Assembly: GCA_041602035.1 (NCBI GenBank)
Contig: JBFIHA010000021.1
Location: 1-49,640 of the forward strand
Source: JAOTVV01 sp041602035
GTDB taxonomy: Bacteria; Gemmatimonadota; Gemmatimonadetes; Gemmatimonadales; GWC2-71-9
DNA length: 49,640 bases
Reading direction: 5' to 3'
Shown here: piece by piece, positions 33,773-41,763 of the stretch
Layout of the letters: the number at the start of each line of letters is the position of its first letter
Position numbering within the stretch: the stretch's first letter is position 1
The notes under the pieces: model-generated
Database searches by the model: none
What the model saw: only the letters and a program-made list of their open reading frames with translations
Told to the model about the DNA's origin: nothing
Translations under genes and position numbers: made by a program

Positions 33773-35505
33773 GCGCACCGATCCTACGCCTGGGCGTGGC
33801 GGTGGCCCTCGTTGCCGCCACGCCGGCATCTCTTGCCGGGCAGGACGGCCAGCAGCCGTCCCAGGACTCGGTGGCCGCGTTGCGTGATGCCGTCGACGCA
33901 CAACGGGACTTCGAGCGATTGCGGCGCTGGCTGCTGCCCCGCGCGACCCAACGGAGCACGGACCGCCGCGTGGAACGGATCGGCCGATTTCGCTACTTCC
34001 ATGATGACGACGACTCCGCGCGGGGGCCCGGCGTCGAGGACCGCGAGATCGCCGAGGGCCGCACTCGATTGATTGCCTTCCTCGACTCGCTCCGCACGCT
34101 GCACCCGAACAGTGAGTGGCTTGCCGGCCAGGTCGTGCGCTACCTCGTCGAGGCCGGGCGGATGGAGGATGCGTATCGGGCTGCTAACTCGTGTGGGTCG
34201 TCTCCGTGGTGGTGCCTCATGCTGCAGGGATTCGTGGCACATCTCTCACAGCAGTACGATGTCGCTGACTCGCTGTTCGCCGCCGGTCTCGAGATCATGC
34301 CCGATGAGGAGCGTTGCGCCTGGACCGATCTCTCGTTGCTGTTGACCGGCGACACGGCGAAACAATACCGTGACGCCACGTGTCGCGACCGCGACACGCT
34401 CAACGATCGTCTGTTCTGGCTCGCCGATCCCTTCTATGCCATCCCCGGCAACGATCGGCGGACGGAGCATTTTGCCCGAAACGTCATGGACCGATTCTAC
34501 CAGCACACCGACACCCCGCACGGCCTTCGCTGGGGGACCGATTATCGCGAGCTCGTGCTGCGGTATGGGTGGCCCGAACGCTGGGAGGCGGAGCTGCGCG
34601 ATGGCGGCGTGGGAGACCCCTCGGTCATCGGTCACGAACGACCGGGTGGGCGGCCGTTCATGCCACCATCGGACCTGGCGGTCGCCCCCGACACCATTGC
34701 CTGGGATGACTGGCTGCTGGACGACGAGCGTGCTCGGGAGCGATACGCGGCGGCGTATGCGCGCCGGTTTGAGCTGCTGGACGCACAGGTGGCCGTCTTT
34801 CGCCGCGACGAGGGGATCGTTGTGGTCGCGGCCACCGAACTCCCGCTCCCCGAGTCGGATGGCGAGCTGGCTCCCACATTCGGCCACGCCGCGCTCGCGC
34901 TGACGCCCGCCCCCGACCACGTCACGATCGTACGCGACCGGCGCACGGCGACCGTGTCGCGGCTCGCGCTCACGGCACCGGCCCACTCCGGGATCCTGAG
35001 CCTCGAAGCACTGAACCTGCGCCACGGTATCGCCGCCAGGCGACGCGCGTGGCTGGACGTGTCCACGATCGAACCCGGGACGATCGCGCTTTCCGATCTC
35101 CTCCTGGTCGATCCAGAGCAGGCCCTGCCGAGCACGCGCGATGCCGCGATCGACGGAGCGCTTCCGTCGACAACCGTCCCGGCCGGGAGACCGGTTCACG
35201 TGTATTGGGAGGTGTACGGAGCGAGCGGTCACCTCGTTCCTTTCGCGCTCACGGTCGTCAAGGAAGGCAAGGGATTTCTGCGGCGCGTCGTCGAGTCGAT
35301 CGGTCTCGCCGAGCGCGATAAGCCCACCGTGCGGATGCTGTGGGACCGTCCCATCGTCGATGCCCGCGAGGGCCTCGCGATCGCCGTGCAGCTGCCAGAG
35401 GGCGAAATGGGCTCGTTCACACTGCGGCTCCAAGTGATGATCGACGGCGGGCCGTCCGTGACGGTAGAGCGCCGCATCGAGGTCAGCCAACACACGGAGC
35501 AGTAG
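33769..35505 (+). CDS. Secreted GWxTD-like protein
   Basis: This 578-aa protein starts at the GTG at 33769, which begins a signal peptide (LGVAVALVAATPASLAGQ); the longer frame to 33616 overlaps the small ORF and lacks a signal at its start. The first 250 residues are helical and TPR-like with paired Cys. Near residues 250-267 lies RWGTDYRELVLRYGWPERWE, close to the GWxTD motif followed by a short beta-strand, found in secreted proteins of Gemmatimonadota and Acidobacteriota. The C-terminal half is beta-rich. The function of GWxTD proteins is unknown to me. The stop is 3 bp before the TPR lipoprotein start. Confidence 0.75.
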   Translation: MSAPILRLGVAVALVAATPASLAGQDGQQPSQDSVAALRDAVDAQRDFERLRRWLLPRATQRSTDRRVERIGRFRYFHDDDDSARGPGVEDREIAEGRTRLIAFLDSLRTLHPNSEWLAGQVVRYLVEAGRMEDAYRAANSCGSSPWWCLMLQGFVAHLSQQYDVADSLFAAGLEIMPDEERCAWTDLSLLLTGDTAKQYRDATCRDRDTLNDRLFWLADPFYAIPGNDRRTEHFARNVMDRFYQHTDTPHGLRWGTDYRELVLRYGWPERWEAELRDGGVGDPSVIGHERPGGRPFMPPSDLAVAPDTIAWDDWLLDDERARERYAAAYARRFELLDAQVAVFRRDEGIVVVAATELPLPESDGELAPTFGHAALALTPAPDHVTIVRDRRTATVSRLALTAPAHSGILSLEALNLRHGIAARRRAWLDVSTIEPGTIALSDLLLVDPEQALPSTRDAAIDGALPSTTVPAGRPVHVYWEVYGASGHLVPFALTVVKEGKGFLRRVVESIGLAERDKPTVRMLWDRPIVDAREGLAIAVQLPEGEMGSFTLRLQVMIDGGPSVTVERRIEVSQHTEQ

Positions 35506-35508
35506 ACG

Positions 35509-36480
35509 ATGACCGATCGTGCTCACGCACTACGAAGCGTCACCCTGGTCGCGCTGCTGCTCGCGTGTTCGGCAGACTCCTCGCTGGTACGGGAGCACCC
35601 TCTCCCTGGCGCGGAGGCCGTCTCGCTACTTGGTGACTCGTTACGGACGCCGGCCCTCGACTCCACCGTGCGGGCAGCCCGAGAATCAGCGCTCACCGCG
35701 GCGACGCTGGCCTACCACCGTGACGCCGACAATCCTGACGCCCTGATCTGGGTCGGTCGGCGGCTGGCCTACCTTGGCCGGTACCGAGAAGCGATCGAGG
35801 TCTACACGGGTGGCATCAACCGATTTCCGGACGACCCGCGGCTCTATCGGCATCGCGGGCATCGATACCTCACCCTTCGGTCGTTTGACGACGCGCTGGC
35901 GGATCTGCTTACAGCCACCCGCCTCACCGCCGGGATTCCCGACGAGATCGAACCCGACGGGCTGCCCAACGACCGCGGCATCCCCACGAGCACGCTGCAT
36001 TCGAACATCTGGTACCACCTCGGTCTGACGCACTATCTCCGCGGTGACTTCGAGCGCGCCGCCAGTGCCTACCGCGAGTGCCTCCGGTATGCAACCAACC
36101 CTGACATGCTCGTCGCCACGAGCCACTGGCTGTACATGACCTTGCGGCGGCTCGGACGCGACGCGGAGGCGGCCGAGGTGCTGGTGCCGATCGTCGCGGA
36201 CCTCGACATCATTGAGAACCACTCGTATCACCGTCTCCTCATGATGTACAAAGGGGCGACGGGGCCGGGAGCCCTGCTCGATTCGGTATGGGCGTCCGAT
36301 GGCCTGACGAGCGCCACCGTTGCCTATGGGATCGGCAATTGGTACTTGTACGGGGGTGAGCCGCACCGTGCCCGCGATGTGTTTCGTCAGATTCTCAGCG
36401 GGCCGGAGTGGCCCGCGTTCGGTTACCTCGCGGCGGAAGCGGATCTGGCGCGCCCGGGCCGGACGGCGGTGGGGCGGTGA
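35509..36480 (+). CDS. TPR-repeat lipoprotein
   Basis: This 323-aa protein has a lipoprotein signal with Cys at residue 20 (VALLLACSAD). Several tetratricopeptide-like helix pairs follow (LIWVGRRLAYLGRYREAIEVY; LYRHRGHRYLTLRSFDDALADL; IWYHLGLTHYLRGDFERAASAY; and later units), a scaffold for protein contacts. It follows the GWxTD-like gene by 3 bp and its stop overlaps a possible GTG of the DUF6174 gene, so it is within an operon of exported proteins. Its partners may be the neighbouring gene products. Confidence 0.85.
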   Translation: MTDRAHALRSVTLVALLLACSADSSLVREHPLPGAEAVSLLGDSLRTPALDSTVRAARESALTAATLAYHRDADNPDALIWVGRRLAYLGRYREAIEVYTGGINRFPDDPRLYRHRGHRYLTLRSFDDALADLLTATRLTAGIPDEIEPDGLPNDRGIPTSTLHSNIWYHLGLTHYLRGDFERAASAYRECLRYATNPDMLVATSHWLYMTLRRLGRDAEAAEVLVPIVADLDIIENHSYHRLLMMYKGATGPGALLDSVWASDGLTSATVAYGIGNWYLYGGEPHRARDVFRQILSGPEWPAFGYLAAEADLARPGRTAVGR

Positions 36481-36521
36481 GCGCATCCCATCGACCCCTC
36501 GAACGGCACGGAGTGTGCGGC

Positions 36522-37040
36522 ATGTCAGCATCCTCGCGACGGACACGCGGCACGAACATGACGGCGCTCGTCCTCGGGGCTGCATTGGCCGTAGCGGGAT
36601 GCTCCCTCTTGGAACCCGGTAGCGCTCTCCAGGAGGATCTGACTGCGGAGCGCACGGCCTGGGAGAGCCTCGGATACGCCGACTACAGCTACACGATGAC
36701 CGTGCGCTGCGTCTGCACGGGAATCGTCGACGTTCCGACGCGGGTCGCCGTGGTCGACGACACCGTCTCGATGCTGGTGTTCGAGAGCTCTGGAGACCCG
36801 GTCCCGGCGGAGTACCACCGCTGGTACCTCACCATCGATCAGCTGTTCGATGCGCTTCAGGAGGCAATTGACGGCAAGGCAGAGTTGATCGGTGTCGCGT
36901 ACCATCCGGATCTGCACTATCCGACGAGCGTCACGATCGACTACTCGTTGATTCAAGTGGTCGAAGAAGTCAGGTACGAGGTCTCTGACCTCATGCCTGA
37001 CGGATCCCCGTCCCCAGTTCCGGAGCACTTCCATGAGTAA
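36522..37040 (+). CDS. DUF6174 lipoprotein
   Basis: This 172-aa protein has a lipobox ending in Cys at about residue 27 (LAVAGCSLLEPG). The mature part fits the DUF6174 pattern: WESLGYADYSYTMTVRCVCTG with two close Cys, a central beta-strand domain and YHPDLHYPTSVTIDY near the end. The function of the family is unknown. I prefer the ATG at 36522 (GGAG 8 nt upstream). The GTG at 36477 overlapping the TPR stop and the ATG at 36558 are alternatives. The last 8 nt overlap the next gene. Confidence 0.8.
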   Translation: MSASSRRTRGTNMTALVLGAALAVAGCSLLEPGSALQEDLTAERTAWESLGYADYSYTMTVRCVCTGIVDVPTRVAVVDDTVSMLVFESSGDPVPAEYHRWYLTIDQLFDALQEAIDGKAELIGVAYHPDLHYPTSVTIDYSLIQVVEEVRYEVSDLMPDGSPSPVPEHFHE

Positions 37041-37854
37041 CCTGTGCGCCATTGCCTGCCTCGCGCTGCCGGTCTTGGTCGTGTTCACGGCTCCTCGAGC
37101 CCTGGCCCAGGGCTTCGAGGGCACGATCACCATGCGCGAGATCACGCTCGAGGCCGAGCCCCTTCTCCAACGGCTGGGTGGCGACCGGGATCGGCTCTTC
37201 GCCCTGTCAGTGGAGCGTCTTCTCGAGCAGGCGCAGGGGGCGGAGATCGACATCAGCGACTATGCCGTCACGTACTACATGAAGGGGTCGATGCTGCGCA
37301 GCACCGCGCCGGGGATGGTGGACGACGCTGAAGGCTATCTGCTCGTCGACTACGAGCGAGGCTTCTACCGACTGATCCAGCCCGATCAGCAGCTGTACGT
37401 GGAGTGGACCGCGGAACCGGACGACGTCCGCGATCCGGGGGGGGACCTGCACGCGGACGAAGATGTGGAGGTCACCATCGAGCCGACGGGAGAGACCCGG
37501 ACGATCAACGGCATTCGCTGCCGTGGCTACCGTTCGAAGGACGAAACAGGAACGGTGGCGATGGCGTGGCTGACAACCGAGCTCGAGGATCTCAAGGCAT
37601 CGTTCGCTCGCCTCGCACAGCTTTCGGAATCGATGAGCGAAGAAGAAGACGATGCGCCGGTCGATCGGGTGCTGCAGTACGGCTTTCCGGTCCTGACGGT
37701 ATCCCTCGAGGGCGACTGGGAGTACGAGCTCTCAATCGCCGAACTCGTCTCGATCGAGCGGACACCGTTATCCGACGATCTCTTCCAGCCGCCTGCCGGG
37801 TTCACCAAGATCTCGATGCAGGAAGCCATGCGGCGGCAGATCCAGCGCCAGTAG
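37033..37854 (+). CDS. Exported DUF4412-like protein
   Basis: This 273-aa protein has a signal peptide cleaved near ALA/QGFEG. The body resembles DUF4412 proteins: FEGTITMREI opening, a YYMKGSMLR strand, DYERGFYRLI, an INGIRCRGYRSKDE strand pair and a C-terminal segment ending PPAGFTKISM, the ending often seen in this family. The role is unknown; a periplasmic lipid- or ligand-binding fold is possible. It is the last gene of the secreted-protein operon and overlaps the DUF6174 stop by 8 nt. Confidence 0.8.
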   Translation: MSNLCAIACLALPVLVVFTAPRALAQGFEGTITMREITLEAEPLLQRLGGDRDRLFALSVERLLEQAQGAEIDISDYAVTYYMKGSMLRSTAPGMVDDAEGYLLVDYERGFYRLIQPDQQLYVEWTAEPDDVRDPGGDLHADEDVEVTIEPTGETRTINGIRCRGYRSKDETGTVAMAWLTTELEDLKASFARLAQLSESMSEEEDDAPVDRVLQYGFPVLTVSLEGDWEYELSIAELVSIERTPLSDDLFQPPAGFTKISMQEAMRRQIQRQ

Positions 37855-37885
37855 GGCCCAGGGTGCAGGTGGCTGGGTACATGCG

Positions 37886-38872
37886 GTGCTCCGCAGCGGG
37901 GCGGTGAGGCAGGTGCAGCCCCAAGCATTCGACGATGCTCGCACGCGGCTCGCCGGGCGTGTGCATCGAACCCCGCTGGAGACCACAACGCTTCTCGGTC
38001 ACGAGATCGGGGCCCGGCTCTTCTTCAAGTGTGAGAATCTGCAAAAGACCGGATCGTTCAAGGTCCGTGGCGCTTTCAACCTCCTCGCACAACTCGATGG
38101 CGCCCAGCGTCGCAGGGGCGTGATCACGGTCTCGGCAGGCAACCATGCGCAGGCGGTTGCCTGGGCCGCGCGAGCCCTCGACATGCCGGCAACGGTCGTG
38201 ATGCCGGAAAGCGCATCGCGCTCCAAGATTGCGGCGACCAGACGATACGGCGCTGACATCCTGTTGCATGGCGATTTCGCGGCGGCATTTCGTCGAGGGC
38301 ACGAGCTCGAGCAGGAGCGAGGCCTCACGTTCGTTCACCCATTCGACGACGAGCGGGTGGTCACAGGGCAAGGCACGGTCGGGATCGAGATCCTGGAGCA
38401 ACTGGATGGCGTGACGGCGATCGTCATTCCGGTGGGCGGAGGGGGTCTGATCGCCGGTCTTGCAGCGGCGGTCAAAGAGCGAAGACCCCACGTCAGAATC
38501 TATGGGGTGGAGCCGGTCGGAGCTGCGGCAATGCGCCGGAGCCTCGACGCGGGGAAGCCCGTACACCTCGACCGTATCCACACGATCGCCGACGGACTGG
38601 CCACACCCATGGCCGGCGCCCTCACCGTCGCGCTCGTCCAGCGGTACGTGGACGACGTCGTGACCGTGTCCGACGACGCCATGGTGCATGCCATGGGTGC
38701 CATCCTCTCCCGCGCCAAACTCCTTACCGAGCCGTCAGGTGCCGCGGGCACCGCTGGACTCCTGGGCGGGCAAATCCCCATTCGCGAGCACGATCGGGTC
38801 GTGTCCGTCCTGAGCGGTGGGAACATCGTGCTGGAGCAGCTCGGCCGGTTCCTGGCAACCCTCACCGATTGA
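37886..38872 (+). CDS. Threonine ammonia-lyase / serine-threonine dehydratase
   Basis: This fold-type II PLP enzyme of 328 aa has PLP lysine K59 in KTGSFKVRGAF, the SAGNHAQAVAWAA loop and the phosphate-binding PVGGGGLIAG. There is no C-terminal regulatory ACT domain, so it matches short TdcB-like threonine ammonia-lyases or serine racemase-like enzymes rather than full-length IlvA. The products would be 2-oxobutyrate or pyruvate and ammonia. The start is uncertain: GTGs at 37886, 37904 and 37913 are all possible and none has a strong ribosome site. It lies 31 bp after the secreted operon. Confidence 0.9.
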   Translation: MLRSGAVRQVQPQAFDDARTRLAGRVHRTPLETTTLLGHEIGARLFFKCENLQKTGSFKVRGAFNLLAQLDGAQRRRGVITVSAGNHAQAVAWAARALDMPATVVMPESASRSKIAATRRYGADILLHGDFAAAFRRGHELEQERGLTFVHPFDDERVVTGQGTVGIEILEQLDGVTAIVIPVGGGGLIAGLAAAVKERRPHVRIYGVEPVGAAAMRRSLDAGKPVHLDRIHTIADGLATPMAGALTVALVQRYVDDVVTVSDDAMVHAMGAILSRAKLLTEPSGAAGTAGLLGGQIPIREHDRVVSVLSGGNIVLEQLGRFLATLTD

Positions 38873-38932
38873 GGCCGTCCGTCCGTCTGGACGACACACG
38901 TTCCACACCGTTCCCCCGGACTGCGACTGCTG

Positions 38933-38940
38933 TACTTTTG
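38933..38940 (+). promoter_or_regulatory. TAnnTTTG promoter box, cardiolipin synthase
   Basis: TACTTTTG ends 4 nt before the GTG start at 38945, so transcription would begin at the start codon. It is an exact TAnnTTTG match and the best leaderless candidate in the window. Confidence 0.4.
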
Positions 38941-38944
38941 AAGC

Positions 38945-40402
38945 GTGCTCTCCGTCATCCGGATTCTGGGCGATATCTGGAACGTCGCCGCCTTGATTCT
39001 GACGTTGCTGCTGTCCGCAATTGCCTCCGGACACGTGGTACTGTACAAGCGGGACAGCCGAGCCGCCGTGGGATGGGTGGGGCTCATCTGGCTCGCGCCG
39101 ATCGTGGGCGCCGTGCTCTACGCGTTGTTCGGCATCAATCGCATCCGACGCCAAGCCGTCGAGCAGCGGTCGCAGCATCCCTTGCTCGCCTCCGGTGCCT
39201 TCGCCGCGGTCGGCGCGGTGGCCGAACGGAGTCCACTCCCGACCGCCGTCGAGCATCTCCAAGCCCTGGCTGGATTGGTCGATCGTGTGAGCGGCACACC
39301 CCTCAGCACCGGCAACGCGGTCGTTCCTCTCGCGGACGGCGACGAGGCTTACCCCGCCATGCTCGAGACCATCGACCGGGCAACGGCGAGCGTCGCGCTG
39401 AGTACGTACATCTTCGACAACGACGTGGCCGGGCGTCTGTTTCTGGATGCCCTCGAGCGAGCGGTGGACCGTGGCGTCGAAGTCCGGGTGCTCATCGACA
39501 CGGTTGGTGCACGCTACTCCCGACCGTCGATCGTGCGGGATCTCCAACGCCGTGATGTCCCGGTCGCACTCTTCGGCCGCACCGTGCTGCCGTGGCGCAT
39601 GCCGTACATGAACCTCCGCCTGCACCGCAAGATCTTGGTGGTCGACGGCCACATCGGCTTCACCGGGGGCATGAACATCCGTGAGGGGAGCTTACTGGCC
39701 CGGAACCCGGCACGTCCGGTCCAGGACCTCCACTTCCGGCTGGACGGTCCGGTCGTGGCACAGCTGACCCGAACCTTCGCCGAGGATTGGGCATTCACCA
39801 CTCACGAGCGACTGTTTGGCGAGGTGTGGTTTCCGACGCTGGAACCGGCCGGGACGGTGGTAGCCCGGGGGATCAACGACGGGCCTGACGAAAACCTCGA
39901 TAAGGCGCGGTTCGTGTTCATGGGCGCGTTGGCATGCGCCCGAAAGTCCGTGCGCATCGTCACGCCATACTTCCTCCCGGATGCAGGCTTGATCAGTGCG
40001 TTGGATGTCGCCGCCCTTCGGGGCGTCCGCGTAGAGATCCTGCTCCCCGAGGTCAACAACCTGGCCATCGTCCAGTGGGCGTCCACCGCGCAGCTCTGGC
40101 AGGTGCTCCAGCGCGGCTGTCGGGTGTTTTACACGGCCCCACCGTTCGACCACTCCAAGCTGATGCTCGTGGACGATGGTTGGGCGTTGTTCGGCTCGAC
40201 AAACTGGGACCCGCGTAGCCTCCGGCTCAATTTCGAAGTCGGCGTCGAGTGCTATGACGTGCCGCTGGCGCGCGCGCTCCACGCACTCGTCGACCGGAAG
40301 CTGGAACGGGCACACCAAGTCACGACGGGCGAGGTGAACACCCGGCCACTGCATATCAAGCTCCGCGACGGTATCGCGCGACTCGCCGCACCGTACCTCT
40401 AG
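38945..40402 (+). CDS. cls: Cardiolipin synthase (PLD family)
   Basis: This 485-aa enzyme condenses phosphatidylglycerol-type lipids into cardiolipin at the inner membrane. Two N-terminal helices (about 12-30 and 42-60) anchor it. Two HKD motifs follow: H227 in HRKILVVDGHIGFTGG and H403 in HSKLMLVDDGWALFGSTN, the active-site pair of phospholipase D enzymes. Length and layout match bacterial ClsA. The start is a GTG placed directly after a promoter box. It converges with the DUF819 gene with only 19 bp between stops. Confidence 0.93.
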   Translation: MLSVIRILGDIWNVAALILTLLLSAIASGHVVLYKRDSRAAVGWVGLIWLAPIVGAVLYALFGINRIRRQAVEQRSQHPLLASGAFAAVGAVAERSPLPTAVEHLQALAGLVDRVSGTPLSTGNAVVPLADGDEAYPAMLETIDRATASVALSTYIFDNDVAGRLFLDALERAVDRGVEVRVLIDTVGARYSRPSIVRDLQRRDVPVALFGRTVLPWRMPYMNLRLHRKILVVDGHIGFTGGMNIREGSLLARNPARPVQDLHFRLDGPVVAQLTRTFAEDWAFTTHERLFGEVWFPTLEPAGTVVARGINDGPDENLDKARFVFMGALACARKSVRIVTPYFLPDAGLISALDVAALRGVRVEILLPEVNNLAIVQWASTAQLWQVLQRGCRVFYTAPPFDHSKLMLVDDGWALFGSTNWDPRSLRLNFEVGVECYDVPLARALHALVDRKLERAHQVTTGEVNTRPLHIKLRDGIARLAAPYL

Positions 40403-40421
40403 CTTGCGGAGCCGCGCCGGC

Positions 40422-41618
40422 CTACCCGCCGATCAGGCTCAACATCCATGCACAGGCCAGTCCGCCGTAGATGCCGAGGATGTAGCCCCCCACCGCCATG
40501 AGAAGCCCGACCGGCGCCATCGCGGGGTGGTAGATGCCGGCGACGACAGGCGCCGAAGCGGGGCCGCCGATATTCGCCATACTCGCGGTGGCAACGAAGA
40601 ACAACGGCGCCCGCACCAGCCGAGCAGCGATGTACAACACCAGGGCGTGTACGCCGATCCACAGCACCCCCGCGGCAACGAACGCGGGGGCCTCGAGCAC
40701 CGCCTTGAGATCGGCCTGGGCGCCAACGGCCGCCATCATGAGGTAGAGGGCGGTGAACCCGATCCGGGAGGCGCCAACCTCTTCGAGCTTGGCCACCGGG
40801 CTCAACGAGAGCAGCAGACCTCCGGTCACCACAATCAGGACCGCCCAGGTAGTGTGGCTGATGATGGTGGGATCTCCCAGCACGGGGAGCTGCTGTCCCA
40901 GCGCGACAGAGAGGACCGCACCCCCCAAGCCGAGTCCGACGAGGACGGCCGCGTGCCACAGCTCCAGCGGGTGGCGGTGCGCGTGCATGTCGGCGAGTCG
41001 GCGATTGGTCGCTTCGATGGCTGCGGTTCGGGCCCCCGTTCGGCGATCGAAGGTGTGCTGCCATGCACTCATGAGAAGGAGCACCCCCATCCACCCGTAG
41101 CCGACCACGGTGTCCACCACGATGATTGGGCCGAGCAAGGAGTCGGGCGTGCCCACACTCCGGGCGATGGCCATCATGTTGGCAGAGCCACCGATCCAGC
41201 TTCCCGAGAGCGCCGCCAGACCCTTCCACGACTCCTCGGGCAGGAAGGGCCCAAAGATGATCAGGGCCAACGGCGCTCCGACGAGGATGCCCGTCGTGCC
41301 CGCGACGAGCATGAACAGCGCCATCGGTCCCAAGCGGACGAGGCTCCGGAGATCAACGGTGACCATCAGAAGGAGGAGGGCCGTCGGGAGCAGATAGCGA
41401 ACCATCCAGTCGTACGCCGTCGATGCCGGAGGGGTGATTCCAAGCGTGGTGGATATGACGGGTACGAAGTAGGCATAGATGACCGGCGGCGTGAGCTCGA
41501 ACAGCTTCTTCAATCGCGGCAGGCTGCTGAGCCAGAAGATCCCGGCGACGAGCGCGGCCAGCCAGGCGAACACGGCCGTGGGCTCGGTGATGAGGGCATC
41601 GGGAACCGCGTCGGGCAT
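40422..41618 (-). CDS. DUF819 (YjcL-like) membrane protein
   Basis: This 398-aa protein has about eleven hydrophobic helices, as in DUF819/YjcL proteins. Marks of the family are SGSWIGGSANMMAIA in the first half and ATASMANIGGPASAPVVAGIY in the second, two related Gly-rich half-helices that suggest an inverted-repeat transporter fold. The substrate is unknown. A TATCTTAG box lies about 28 nt before the ATG. Confidence 0.88.
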   Translation of the reverse strand: MPDAVPDALITEPTAVFAWLAALVAGIFWLSSLPRLKKLFELTPPVIYAYFVPVISTTLGITPPASTAYDWMVRYLLPTALLLLMVTVDLRSLVRLGPMALFMLVAGTTGILVGAPLALIIFGPFLPEESWKGLAALSGSWIGGSANMMAIARSVGTPDSLLGPIIVVDTVVGYGWMGVLLLMSAWQHTFDRRTGARTAAIEATNRRLADMHAHRHPLELWHAAVLVGLGLGGAVLSVALGQQLPVLGDPTIISHTTWAVLIVVTGGLLLSLSPVAKLEEVGASRIGFTALYLMMAAVGAQADLKAVLEAPAFVAAGVLWIGVHALVLYIAARLVRAPLFFVATASMANIGGPASAPVVAGIYHPAMAPVGLLMAVGGYILGIYGGLACAWMLSLIGG

Positions 41619-41645
41619 ACTGGGGCTCGTGGGGAGGATGAGCGC

Positions 41646-41653
41646 CTAAGATA
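41646..41653 (-). promoter_or_regulatory. TAnnTT promoter box, DUF819 gene
   Basis: The minus strand reads TATCTTAG about 28 nt before the DUF819 ATG. Confidence 0.3.
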
Positions 41654-41695
41654 ACGATGGCTCCCTGGTCCAACAGGCACCGGCCACACGCCAGA

Positions 41696-41717
41696 ACGGC
41701 TCGCGCAGGCGAGCCGT
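41696..41717 (-). terminator. Terminator after the DUF4139 gene
   Basis: A perfect 9-bp stem (ACGGCTCGC with GCGAGCCGT) with a 4-nt loop lies 46 bp past the DUF4139 stop on the minus strand; TCTGG follows. Confidence 0.45.
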
Positions 41718-41763
41718 CCCAGATCCCTTCTTAGCCTACCGGTATTTTCGGGTACGGTCGTCG

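Noticed and set aside
40404..41654. A 416-codon plus-strand frame
   Set aside because: It is antisense to the DUF819 membrane protein and is an almost wholly hydrophilic Gly/Arg/Glu/His sequence.
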